The notes beneath the pieces were generated by a model. That model did no database searches and had not been told where the DNA came from. It was given only the letters and a program-made list of their open reading frames with translations. The position numbers and the translations under genes are program-made. From NCBI RefSeq assembly GCF_940670685.1, contig NZ_OW711693.1, forward strand, positions 310,001-374,000: a stretch of 64,000 bases of DNA, given 5' to 3'. Numbering within the stretch: position 1 is the first letter of the stretch; each line of letters starts with the position of its first letter. Source of the DNA: Anaeropeptidivorans aminofermentans. Its GTDB lineage: Bacteria; Bacillota; Clostridia; Lachnospirales; UBA5962. This document shows positions 18,213 through 25,504 of the stretch, piece after piece.

Positions 18213-19182
18213 AGATAAAAAGGAACTCCTTAAGGTTTCCGGCCTAAAGGTATATTATGCATCACAAAAAAGCAAAGGAAAGCCTGTAAAGGCCGTAGAC
18301 GGTATCTCTTTTTCCGTATATGAAGGAGAAACCTTCGGTATTGTAGGAGAATCGGGCTGCGGAAAATCCACTACAGGCAGGGCCATCGTTTCTTTAATAA
18401 AGCCCACAGAGGGAGAAATCCTTTTCAAAGGCCAAAGTCTTTCAGGCTTTACAAGAAAAGACAGGCTTCACCTTGCAAAAAACCTGCAGCTTATTTTTCA
18501 GGATTCGGCTTCTTCTCTTGACCCGAGATTTACCATAGGAAAAACCATAGAAGAGCCTTTATCCATACATAAATTAAAGGACAGTAAAAAGAGAAAAGAA
18601 ATCGCCCTAAAGCTTATGATAGATGTAGGCCTAAGGGAAGAATATTATGACAGGTTCCCTCATGAGTTTTCAGGAGGCCAAAGGCAAAGAATCGGTATCG
18701 CAAGGGCATTGGCCTTAAACCCTTCCCTTATTGTATGCGACGAGCCGGTATCGGCTCTTGATGTATCCATACAGGCCCAAATACTGAATTTAATGAAGGA
18801 TATTCAGAAGGAATATAATTTAACTTATATTTTCATATCCCATAATCTTTCCGTAGTGCGGTTTTTCTGCGACAGGGTAGCCGTGATGTATTTGGGGCAT
18901 ATTGTTGAAATTTCTTATAAGGACGAAATATTTAATAATCCCCTTCACCCCTATACCAAGGCTCTCCTGGATTCAATACCGCTGCCTGACCCTGATGCAA
19001 AAACCATGGAGGAAATGCTCGAAGGGGACGTTCCAAGCCCCGAAGACCCGCCTTCCGGCTGTGTCTTCCATACAAGATGCAAATATGCCTGTGAAGAATG
19101 CACCCAAAAGGCTCCGGCGCTTCTGGAAAGAGTAAAAGGCCATTGGGTTTGCTGCCATAGAATAGGGCAGGGACTGTTTTGA
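18202..19182 (+). CDS. Peptide ABC transporter ATPase, DppF family
   Basis: The 326-residue partner ATPase has Walker A GESGCGKST, signature FSGGQRQRIGIARAL, Walker B IVCDEPVSALD and HNLSVVRFF. The C-terminal Cys set (GCVFHTRCKYACEECTQ...VCCH) is complete. It starts inside the 3' end of the DppD gene, so translation is coupled. An R1 repeat begins 29 bases after its stop. No binding protein is encoded on either side of this operon. Confidence 0.9.
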   Translation: MENKDKKELLKVSGLKVYYASQKSKGKPVKAVDGISFSVYEGETFGIVGESGCGKSTTGRAIVSLIKPTEGEILFKGQSLSGFTRKDRLHLAKNLQLIFQDSASSLDPRFTIGKTIEEPLSIHKLKDSKKRKEIALKLMIDVGLREEYYDRFPHEFSGGQRQRIGIARALALNPSLIVCDEPVSALDVSIQAQILNLMKDIQKEYNLTYIFISHNLSVVRFFCDRVAVMYLGHIVEISYKDEIFNNPLHPYTKALLDSIPLPDPDAKTMEEMLEGDVPSPEDPPSGCVFHTRCKYACEECTQKAPALLERVKGHWVCCHRIGQGLF

Positions 19183-19210
19183 CGAAAGAAGCAAAAGAGC
19201 ACATAAAAAG

Positions 19211-19346
19211 CGGATTTATTATGAAGAAGCAGCAAAAGCCTATTCTCCGCAGGTTCAAAAACACGGCTTCCCCTTGGAAACGGTACATTTTTGAGTTTTC
19301 GCGAATATACGGTTTTGCTGCTATTTAACTTTAAATTTACCATAGT
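19211..19346. repeat. R1 repeat (about 136 bp)
   Basis: GGATTTATTATGAAGAAGCAGCAAAAG at the left is a decayed R1 arm; the right end is ACTTTAAATTTACCATA. The core reads CTTGGAAACGGTACATTTTT. It follows the peptide ABC operon. Confidence 0.65.
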
Positions 19347-19426
19347 ATCTTTGAAAAGGTCATTCTTTTACTGTTTTTGCTGTAAAATTTATACTTTATT
19401 AATAGTGAATAAATTAATTAAAAAGC

Positions 19427-19445
19427 TGTTATAATCTGTTATAAT
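19427..19445 (+). promoter_or_regulatory. Tandem extended -10 elements before the toxin gene
   Basis: CTGTTATAATCTGTTATAAT contains two TGnTATAAT extended -10 boxes ten bases apart. The -35 region is weak. A transcript from here would carry a leader of about 55-70 bases before the toxin ATG. Confidence 0.55.
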
Positions 19446-19508
19446 TAAAATTAGCGCAAGAGCGATATGGTCGGTTAGGCTTAGCTTCCTGCATAAGGGG
19501 GTGATGCC

Positions 19509-19598
19509 ATGACAGACTATCAAATGTTTGATTTAATTATCAAAGTTACAAGTCTGTTTTTTGTTATATTAGCGTATGCTAATAGCACAAAAAAATAG
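19509..19598 (+). CDS. Type I toxin, holin-like small membrane peptide
   Basis: A 29-residue peptide, MTDYQMFDLIIKVTSLFFVI then LAYANSTKK, consists of a short polar start, one hydrophobic helix and a polar lysine tail. This is the layout of Fst/TxpA/BsrG-type and 'putative holin-like toxin' peptides, which depolarise the membrane when over-expressed. AAGGGGGTGAT gives a strong ribosome binding site. The gene ends in a bidirectional terminator shared with a convergent RNA whose promoter is clear, as in par-type loci. The function is inferred from size, composition and locus architecture. Confidence 0.7.
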   Translation: MTDYQMFDLIIKVTSLFFVILAYANSTKK

Positions 19599-19634
19599 CC
19601 GTCCCTATCCCAAAGGTTTGACGACTATTTTTGT
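19592..19634. terminator. Bidirectional terminator shared by toxin mRNA and antitoxin RNA
   Basis: AAAAAAATAGCCGTC and GACGACTATTTTT form a hairpin with an A-run before and a T-run after, so it can end transcripts from both strands. It begins within the last codons of the toxin. Confidence 0.75.
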
Positions 19635-19726
19635 ATAGTTTTGCAAGCTTAACCGTCTTTAAAGCCGCTACGCTACTGAGTGCCAATGTTGACGCATCGG
19701 TACTCTTTTTATTCTTATCTTATTAT
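19600..19726 (-). ncRNA. Candidate antitoxin RNA convergent with the toxin gene
   Basis: A minus-strand promoter (19733-19761) would start an RNA near 19726 that runs to the bidirectional terminator around 19600 and so overlaps the toxin 3' end. Inside it, GAGTACCGATGCG...CATTGGCACTC (19676-19705) forms a stable hairpin. Size and placement match the RNA II antitoxins of Fst-type loci. The ends are estimated. Confidence 0.55.
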
Positions 19727-19732
19727 ATGCCT

Positions 19733-19761
19733 ATTATACTATAAAAAGTTATAAAATACAA
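19733..19761 (-). promoter_or_regulatory. Promoter of the candidate antitoxin RNA
   Basis: On the minus strand the -35 TTGTAT (19756-19761), exactly 17 bases of spacer and the -10 TATAAT (19733-19738) form a good sigma-A promoter pointing at the toxin gene. Confidence 0.7.
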
Positions 19762-19960
19762 ATCTATTAATTATTTTTCTCATGGATCCGGAGCTGCCGC
19801 AGGAAGGATTTATTTTTTAAAATTTTATACTTGGTCGTCGGTGAAACTATTAAGGAGACTTTTTGATACTTTTCTTAAAATATAATTAATATGACAACAA
19901 AAACAATAAGTACTTATGTTGAATGTTGTTATCATTATTTATTTTAAGAAAGGTGATATT

Positions 19961-20395
19961 ATGAGATTAAGAGAGCGTGTAAAAACATTTGATTTAACAG
20001 TAGCAGATGTTTCCAATTTAATTAAATTTCAACGAGAAATTCAAAGTGCCTTTGACATGAATACTACTCAGAGTAAATTATCTAATGCAATAAGTGCGAT
20101 TACCGGTTTATACGGAATTATAGGAACATTTTATTCCTTACCCTATTCCTACGCTTCCGGTATAGCTGCATTAGTTATAGATACGGCTAATCAGATGTAC
20201 CAAGATAGTACAAGCAGTGGATCTACGCTTTGTAGATATGGCTATTACGGTCTTACAGATTTACATTATGAAATGACATCAAGGGGCTGGAGACAAGTAA
20301 GAGTACAATTTGGTATGCTGGAATTTTTAGATCAAGGTTGGCAGATGGTAACATCGGAAGATTACACCTTAATAAGTGTTGACGGCCAGCATTAA
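19961..20395 (+). CDS. Unrecognised protein, 144 residues, with a hydrophobic centre
   Basis: I do not recognise this family. The protein starts MRLRERVKTFDLTVADVSNL, has a weakly hydrophobic Gly/Ala/Tyr-rich stretch at about residues 40-75 (AISAITGLYGIIGTFYSLPY) and a polar C-terminal half with aromatic residues (YYGLTDLHYEMTSRGWRQVR). No signal peptide is evident. The ATG at 19961 follows AAAGGTGAT; an upstream TTG-type start at 19916 lacks a site. Codon use is plainer and more AT-rich than in the neighbours, which fits recent transfer. It converges on the next gene with 15 bases between stops. Confidence 0.65.
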   Translation: MRLRERVKTFDLTVADVSNLIKFQREIQSAFDMNTTQSKLSNAISAITGLYGIIGTFYSLPYSYASGIAALVIDTANQMYQDSTSSGSTLCRYGYYGLTDLHYEMTSRGWRQVRVQFGMLEFLDQGWQMVTSEDYTLISVDGQH

Positions 20396-20410
20396 TATAT
20401 TAGACCCTAT

Positions 20411-20899
20411 TTAAGGGGCCTTCTTCAATATGCTTTCGATAGTGTTTTTTTCAATACTATAATAAATAGAATCATAATATACAATTGTTTCTTGCTTTTC
20501 TAAATCAGAATATATTATTATTCTATTATTTTTTTCATTGGTATGTAAATAAATAGTAATATCTGGTATAGCCCCCATATCTATTATATAATGGTCTAAT
20601 TTTTTTTGGTCCAGAATCATATTAAATTTTATATCTTTTAACTGAGTTATCATAGCATTAATCTCATCTGCGTTCTCTATTTGATAAATATTAGTATTTT
20701 CATTGTAGCTAAGTGAAATTTTTTTAATTTCATCAGGTTTAATGATTTCGGAAGATGAATTTAAAACTATATTTTCAAATGTACCGCCTTTAATACTGAT
20801 AATATATTTAAGAGGGCGTCCGAAGATTAGAATAGTTAAACATAGTATAAAAACTGTCTTTAAAACAATAGTTTTTGTTTTTTTCTTGTTAGTTTCCAT
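20411..20899 (-). CDS. Unrecognised membrane-anchored protein, 162 residues
   Basis: A basic N-terminus (METNKKKTKTIVLK) leads into one hydrophobic helix (TVFILCLTILIFG, residues 14-27), giving an N-terminal anchor with the rest outside the cell. The outer part is polar, rich in Ile, Asn and Lys, with a strand-rich look (ISLSYNENTNIYQIENADEI, DITIYLHTNEKNNRIIIYSD). AAAGGGG precedes the ATG. It is notably AT-rich. It may be an immunity or accessory protein for the convergent gene, but nothing in the sequence proves a partnership. Confidence 0.65.
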   Translation of the reverse strand: METNKKKTKTIVLKTVFILCLTILIFGRPLKYIISIKGGTFENIVLNSSSEIIKPDEIKKISLSYNENTNIYQIENADEINAMITQLKDIKFNMILDQKKLDHYIIDMGAIPDITIYLHTNEKNNRIIIYSDLEKQETIVYYDSIYYSIEKNTIESILKKAP

Positions 20900-20952
20900 A
20901 AAAACCCCTTTCTTATTTATAAAAATATATAAATACCATTATAGCATAAAAT

Positions 20953-20982
20953 AAGTGTGTTCTTTGTTATATTAGCATATTC
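20953..20982 (+). pseudogene. Fragment of a second holin-like toxin gene
   Basis: About 26 of 30 bases match the middle of the toxin gene at 19550-19579, including the identical stretch TTTGTTATATTAGC. No start codon or tail is present. The two unrecognised genes lie between the intact toxin and this fragment. Confidence 0.6.
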
Positions 20983-21315
20983 GGGGCATATCTTGACAGA
21001 CACTATTCTAAAAACACAGCCAATAAATATTATCACTCCATAACGAAACTATTTAAAAATATACTTTCTGAAAAAAGCGTATGTAGGCAAAAGAAATATG
21101 AAGATCAAAAAGCATAGTTAAATTCAAATGAAACCATACGGTTTTGCCAGAGTAGAGAATACCTAAATAAGCGTTCTGCCCGTTCTATGGATTAGGCAAA
21201 TATTTCATAGGGATAAACGCAAATGAAAGGTTATATTTACCGCACTTCTTCAAGAGCATTTATTACAGTAGGTCTGTTTTATCTGCCGTTTCGTAAGAGA
21301 CTATAACAGGAAAAT
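20983..21315. other. Intergenic stretch without recognised features
   Basis: No ORF with a ribosome binding site, no repeat of families R1-R4 and no structured RNA was seen here on either strand. Confidence 0.5.
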
Positions 21316-21317
21316 GC

Positions 21318-21350
21318 AAAAAAGCCTGAAATTTGCTCAGGCCTTTTTAG
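21318..21350 (-). terminator. Terminator of the hemerythrin gene
   Basis: AAAAAAGCCTGA...CTCAGGCCTTTTTA forms a hairpin with A and T runs on its two sides, just past the minus-strand stop. Confidence 0.8.
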
Positions 21351-21354
21351 TCTT

Positions 21355-21753
21355 TTAGTTTTTGCTTTTTGCATATTCTCCTATTTTTTTATCCATGGAT
21401 GAAATATGCTTTGTAAGCCAGCCGATTACCAATTGATTTGCGTCCATGATTACAAGAAGGTTTCCGCCGGATGCATTGTAGTCGTTTCTAAGTTTTGTAA
21501 GCTGTCCCATGAAATCGGTATGGGCCTTTTTCTGTTCCGCATACCCGGGATAATGAATGCTTAACATGTATTTTTCTTCGTCTGCAAAATGCTTTTTGGT
21601 GTAATCCTCAAGGAAATCAAGAAGTTCGCCGATGTATTCGCTGGCTTGTCTGTTTCTTCCTGCCTCAAAAAGCTTTTCGGCCTTTTCAAACCATACTTTA
21701 TGCTGATCGTCAATAATCTCTACGCCTACGGAAAGATTGGGTGTCCAGGGCAT
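21355..21753 (-). CDS. Bacteriohemerythrin
   Basis: The 132-residue di-iron oxygen-binding protein has the HHE four-helix pattern: VEIIDDQHKVWFEKAEKLFE, then YTKKHFADEEKYMLSIHYPGY, KKAHTDFMG and WLTKHISSMDKKIGEY. All expected His and acidic iron ligands appear to be present (DQH, HFADEE, H...H, HISSMD). In anaerobes it is thought to scavenge or sense oxygen. AAAGGAGG precedes the ATG, and it is transcribed alone. Confidence 0.93.
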   Translation of the reverse strand: MPWTPNLSVGVEIIDDQHKVWFEKAEKLFEAGRNRQASEYIGELLDFLEDYTKKHFADEEKYMLSIHYPGYAEQKKAHTDFMGQLTKLRNDYNASGGNLLVIMDANQLVIGWLTKHISSMDKKIGEYAKSKN

Positions 21754-21872
21754 TGTATTACCTCCTTTGTGCTGCTTTAATATGTATCAGTTCTATTTTA
21801 AGGTGAACTGTCAATATATTCAAGAGGTTTATGTTAAAATTGCGCTCCTATAGGAAAACAAAGTACAAAAGC

Positions 21873-22334
21873 CTACAGCTTTAGACAAAGGAAATGAGTG
21901 CCTGCAAGAGGATTGGCATAATATGGTTCAATTTCTTTAAAGCCGAGGCGTTTGTAAAGCGCGAAGGCCTTTTCCATAGAAGAAAGAGTATCCAGCAAAA
22001 GAGAATCATAGCCTATTTCCCTTGCTTCGAGAATAATCTTTTCCGAGAGCATTTTTCCTATTTTTAAGCTGCGGAATTGGCTTCGGACGTAAAGCCTTTT
22101 CATTTCGCATCTTTTTTCGTCAAAGGGACGAAGCGCAATACAGCCGGCAGGAAAATCTTCCGCATAGGCAATATAGAGCCTGCCAAGGGGCTTCGCATAT
22201 TTTCCCGGTAAGGCTGAAAGCTCTTCTGCGTAATTTTGAAAGGTCAAATCGACCCCTAAAGAAGATACGTATTCATTAAAAAGTATTTTAATATCTTCCA
22301 TATGAGTATAGGCTTCTATTATTTTAATATTCAT
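21873..22334 (-). CDS. GNAT-family N-acetyltransferase
   Basis: The 153-residue enzyme has the GNAT acetyl-CoA-binding core: CEMKRLYVRSQFRSLKIGKMLSEKII matches motif A, and SLLLDTLSSMEKAFALYKRLGFKEIEPYY gives the C-terminal motif. The substrate cannot be inferred. AGAGGTGTTAA precedes the ATG. A strong hairpin at 22397-22446 lies upstream, so the gene has its own transcript. Confidence 0.9.
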   Translation of the reverse strand: MNIKIIEAYTHMEDIKILFNEYVSSLGVDLTFQNYAEELSALPGKYAKPLGRLYIAYAEDFPAGCIALRPFDEKRCEMKRLYVRSQFRSLKIGKMLSEKIILEAREIGYDSLLLDTLSSMEKAFALYKRLGFKEIEPYYANPLAGTHFLCLKL

Positions 22335-22396
22335 TTAACACCTCTTTATAAACAATGTAAAACTTTTCCTTATAAGCATTGTAGCGCAAAAAAATA

Positions 22397-22446
22397 AAAG
22401 AAGTCAACCATTATACTGAGCCTAAAAGTATAATGGTTGGCTTCTT
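22397..22446. terminator. Bidirectional hairpin upstream of the GNAT gene
   Basis: AAGAAG-CAACCATTATACT pairs with AGTATAATGGTTG-CTTCTTT over about 18 base pairs. T-rich tracts on both sides fit termination on either strand. Beyond it, 22447-22690 shows nothing recognisable. Confidence 0.7.
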
Positions 22447-22691
22447 TCTGCTTTAAATATATTTTATAATTACGGTATAGTTTATGCCGAAGGCTTGTAG
22501 AGGATTGGGTAAAAGAGGCCCTTCTGGCTGTTTTTGCCTTTAATTTTCCTTTATGGATATACTCGGCCTTTCATTAAAAGGGGGTGTTTAATATAGAGAC
22601 AATTTACGGTAATAGATACCATCCTGGCCTTTAAATACGATGCGGGCTATTTATAATTAATTTAAATGGAATATTTGCAATAGAAATATAA

Positions 22692-22745
22692 TAAAATCCG
22701 AACTATTCAAACAGGTAAATCCTGTTTGAATAGTTCGGATTTTAT
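22692..22745 (-). terminator. Terminator of tRNA-Leu
   Basis: AAAATCCGAACTATTCAAAC and its complement form a stem of more than 20 base pairs with a four-base loop, ending in A/T runs. It is placed right after the 3' end of the minus-strand tRNA. Confidence 0.85.
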
Positions 22746-22752
22746 GTGCGTA

Positions 22753-22836
22753 TGCCCGAAGGGGGACTTGAACCCCCACGGTATCGCTACCATACGGACC
22801 TGAACCGTACGTGTCTGCCAATTCCACCATCCGGGC
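22753..22836 (-). tRNA. tRNA-Leu (anticodon CAG)
   Basis: Read on the minus strand, acceptor GCCCGGA pairs with TTCGGGC, the D arm is of class II type (TGGAATTGGCAGACA), the anticodon stem TACGG/CCGTA encloses loop TTCAGGT with anticodon CAG, a long variable arm follows, and the T arm GGGGG-TTCAAGT-CCCCC is standard. CCA is not encoded. Confidence 0.95.
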
Positions 22837-23327
22837 TTAATGCCTAAAAAATAAATAAAATTATGAAGTATTTAATATAAATCATAACCTTTCATATTAT
22901 AAAGGAAAAAAACATGAAAGTCAATGTGCGTTTTTCTAAAAATAAAGCAGATGGGCCGATTATTATCTATTGTTATATTTTTATTAAGCGCGCTTATTTG
23001 CTTGCAAAAAAGGATTTTTTATGGTATATTTGCATACAATTATTTATTTATTATAAAGCTCTTCTTTAAAGCAGCTTATACAAATCGGAGGCTTTTCATT
23101 TCTTTCATATAAAGCAATTTGAAAAATTTCCTTTAGAATCTGCCTTTCCCTGGAAGGCTGTAAAGGCAAATTCATTGTACATTCCCTTATTTTGTAAATT
23201 TAATATTATAGGCATACTATGTTTTTTTAGATGTATTTTCCATACGAAAAAGCTGGTGCTTTAAAAACTGGAAAAACAGTTTTTAGATAAGTTCCGGTTA
23301 AATTGTGATATTATGGTAAGTTTACTA

Positions 23328-23526
23328 GGCATTGTTTGCAAAAAAGTGTGAATTCGAGGAGAAAACCGCAGAGATAGCATGCATTTACATTTTTGCTTTA
23401 TGCAAAAATGTTGAGCGTACAGGTTTACCCTGGGTAAACCTGTACGGCATATCTTGAGGATTTTCAACGAAGAAGTCATACCTTTTAGGCAAAATAAACT
23501 AGAGTTTTGATTTTACAAACAAGCCC
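23328..23526. repeat. R2 repeat, copy 3 (199 bp, inverted, diverged)
   Basis: Ends GGCATTGTTTGCAAAA and TTTTACAAACAAGCC are inverted repeats flanked by TA. The interior AAGTGTGAATTCGAGGAGAA...TTGAGGATTTTCAACGAAGA is the reverse complement of copies 1 and 2. It carries the inner palindrome (GTACAGGTTTACCC...GGGTAAACCTGTAC) also present in the copy at 57526-57751. Confidence 0.7.
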
Positions 23527-23585
23527 TAGAAAATTTAGGCATGGCTTTTACAGGAGGGCAATTTAAAAGGCCCCCTGTCCATTTA

Positions 23586-23638
23586 GGCTTGCTTTATTTT
23601 ATATTGATACAGCCAGGATAAAAGCAAATGGACTATGC
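23586..23638. repeat. R4 fragment upstream of homoserine dehydrogenase
   Basis: GGATAAAAGCAAATGGACTATGCAT resembles the R4 right end, preceded by TTTATTTTATATTG as in other copies. The left end is not clear. Confidence 0.4.
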
Positions 23639-23773
23639 ATTAAAAGGCATAAGTTTTATTTCTGATATTTTACGGCAGATTTGCATTTTAATGTTATTTA
23701 TATTTATTAAAGAAATAAAAAATCCTTCCATTTGGGATATTTTAAAAATATATTATTATTCAGGAGGTTGATT

Positions 23774-24985
23774 ATGGTTAATATTGCTGTTTTGGGTAAC
23801 GGTACTGTAGGTTCGGGAGTGGTTGAAGTCATGTCTAACTATGTAAGCAATATTTCCGAAAAGGCCGGTGAAAAGATCAAAGTAAAATATATACTTGAAA
23901 GGCCCGATTATCCCGAGGCTTTGAAAAAAGAAAATATGGTATTTGACTTTAACACTATTTTGGAAGATGACGAGGTTGAAATCGTTGTAGAGGTCATAGG
24001 CGGCTTAAGCCCTGCCTATGAATTTGTAAAAAAATCTCTTCAAAAAGGAAAATCCGTAGTTACAAGCAATAAAGCCCTTGTTGCCGAATACGGCAAAGAG
24101 CTTATGGATATTGCCGCCGATAAAAATGTCAATTTTCTCATCGGTGCAAGCGTAGGCGGCGGTATTCCCGTATTAAGACCGATGAATGTGTCTCTTACGG
24201 CAGATATCATAAAAGGAATAGACGGTATCCTTAACGGAACGACGAATTTTATACTTACGCAAATGTATGAAAACGATATGAGCTTTGAAGAAGCCCTGAA
24301 ACTTGCCCAGAATAACGGCTATGCAGAGCTGAATCCGGAAGCCGATGTGGAAGGCCATGATACGACAAGAAAAATTGCCATTCTTCTTTCTCTGGCAACA
24401 GGTAAAAGAGCAGATTATAAGAAAATAAGCTGCGAAGGCATAACGAAAATTACAAAAGAACATATGGAAAAGGCAAAGGCGCTGAACTGTGACATAAAGC
24501 TTCTGGCTTTTTCAAGAGTGTGTGACGACGGTGCATACGCCTTCGTGTCTCCCGTATTGGTTTCAAAGGAGCACCCTTTAAATAATGTAAGAGACGTATT
24601 TAATGCAGTTTTAATCCACGGAGAAATTACAGGTGATGTTATGTTTTACGGCCAGGGGGCAGGGAAGCTCCCTACGGCAAGTGCGGTTATTGCAGATATT
24701 ATAGACTGCGTTAAGAATAAGGGCAGGGCTATTTTAAAGCCTTGGGCAGATGAAGAGCTTAAGATAAAGGACAATGGCGATTTAATCCTTAAGGAATTCA
24801 TCGCCTTCGATAAAGATGCAAAAGATATTGCAGAGAAGTATTTTAAAAATATAGAATTTATTTCAGGTGCCGGAGAAAATACAGCCTTTATCATAGAAAG
24901 TATGGCAAGAAAGGATATTGACAGTGCCCTTTCTTCTATCTTATCCGAGAATGTAAAAATCACCGAAAGACTTCCTTTGATTTGA
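23774..24985 (+). CDS. hom: Homoserine dehydrogenase
   Basis: The 403-residue enzyme reduces aspartate semialdehyde to homoserine with NAD(P)H on the way to threonine and methionine. The Rossmann motif GNGTVGSGVVEV is at residues 8-19; the catalytic domain shows GASVGGGIPVLRPM, GILNGTTNFILTQM and the family signature region AELNPEADVEGHDTTRKIAIL. The last 80 residues form a degenerate ACT-like regulatory tail. AGGAGG ends six bases before ATG 23774; the longer frame from 23732 lacks a site. An aspartate kinase follows after 519 bases. Confidence 0.95.
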   Translation: MVNIAVLGNGTVGSGVVEVMSNYVSNISEKAGEKIKVKYILERPDYPEALKKENMVFDFNTILEDDEVEIVVEVIGGLSPAYEFVKKSLQKGKSVVTSNKALVAEYGKELMDIAADKNVNFLIGASVGGGIPVLRPMNVSLTADIIKGIDGILNGTTNFILTQMYENDMSFEEALKLAQNNGYAELNPEADVEGHDTTRKIAILLSLATGKRADYKKISCEGITKITKEHMEKAKALNCDIKLLAFSRVCDDGAYAFVSPVLVSKEHPLNNVRDVFNAVLIHGEITGDVMFYGQGAGKLPTASAVIADIIDCVKNKGRAILKPWADEELKIKDNGDLILKEFIAFDKDAKDIAEKYFKNIEFISGAGENTAFIIESMARKDIDSALSSILSENVKITERLPLI

Positions 24986-25504
24986 AACATGGAAAAGCCT
25001 GCCGGAATATAACTATATTAGGTAGGACATTTGCTTAAGAAAATTTAGGTATAAATTCTCAAAGCCGCTATTTTTATAAATTATTCTATAAGATTTTTAT
25101 TATTAAGGGCAGATTAATAATAGAAGGAAAATCTTTAATTATTGATAAACCTACTTACATTAAATTACGAAATAGTGTAAAATAAAAAAGCCTTTTCTTT
25201 TTGGAGTAATTTGAATTATAGCGGCGTTTTAGGACAAAATTTCAGTGACGTATTTTATGTTTAATCGCGTATAATAATTAAACAGGAATGTTTATAATTT
25301 ATTTTAAGCAATTTAAAAACGATATAAGCGCAAGTTTGTAATCTTTCTAAGCGGGCGTTGATTTATCGTTAATAAACCTGTTTTCGGCTTGTTAATGATA
25401 AGCTGGAAAAGCACCATTAATATATTCTTTAATTTACTTTATTTATCCTGAAATATGAAAGATTATTTTGAGATAAAGCTTTATTCTTAAGGAGGTTTAA
25501 TCTC
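24986..25504. other. Spacer between hom and aspartate kinase, with an R3-like fragment
   Basis: The region is AT-rich. At about 25321-25408 the series GCGCAAGTTTGTAATCTTT, GCGGGCGTTGATTTATCGTT and GGCTTGTTAATGATAA resembles the inner module R3 of the composite repeats at 46629-46969 and 58856-59196. I looked for a lysine riboswitch or T-box and saw neither. AAGGAGG at 25490 is the next gene's ribosome binding site. Confidence 0.45.

Noticed and set aside
23261-23479. 72-codon minus-strand frame upstream of hom
   Set aside because: It lies mostly inside an R2 repeat copy and has no ribosome binding site.
24986-25504. Lysine riboswitch or T-box before aspartate kinase
   Set aside because: No lysine aptamer core and no T-box sequence with downstream terminator could be seen; the only structured-looking part resembles repeat module R3.
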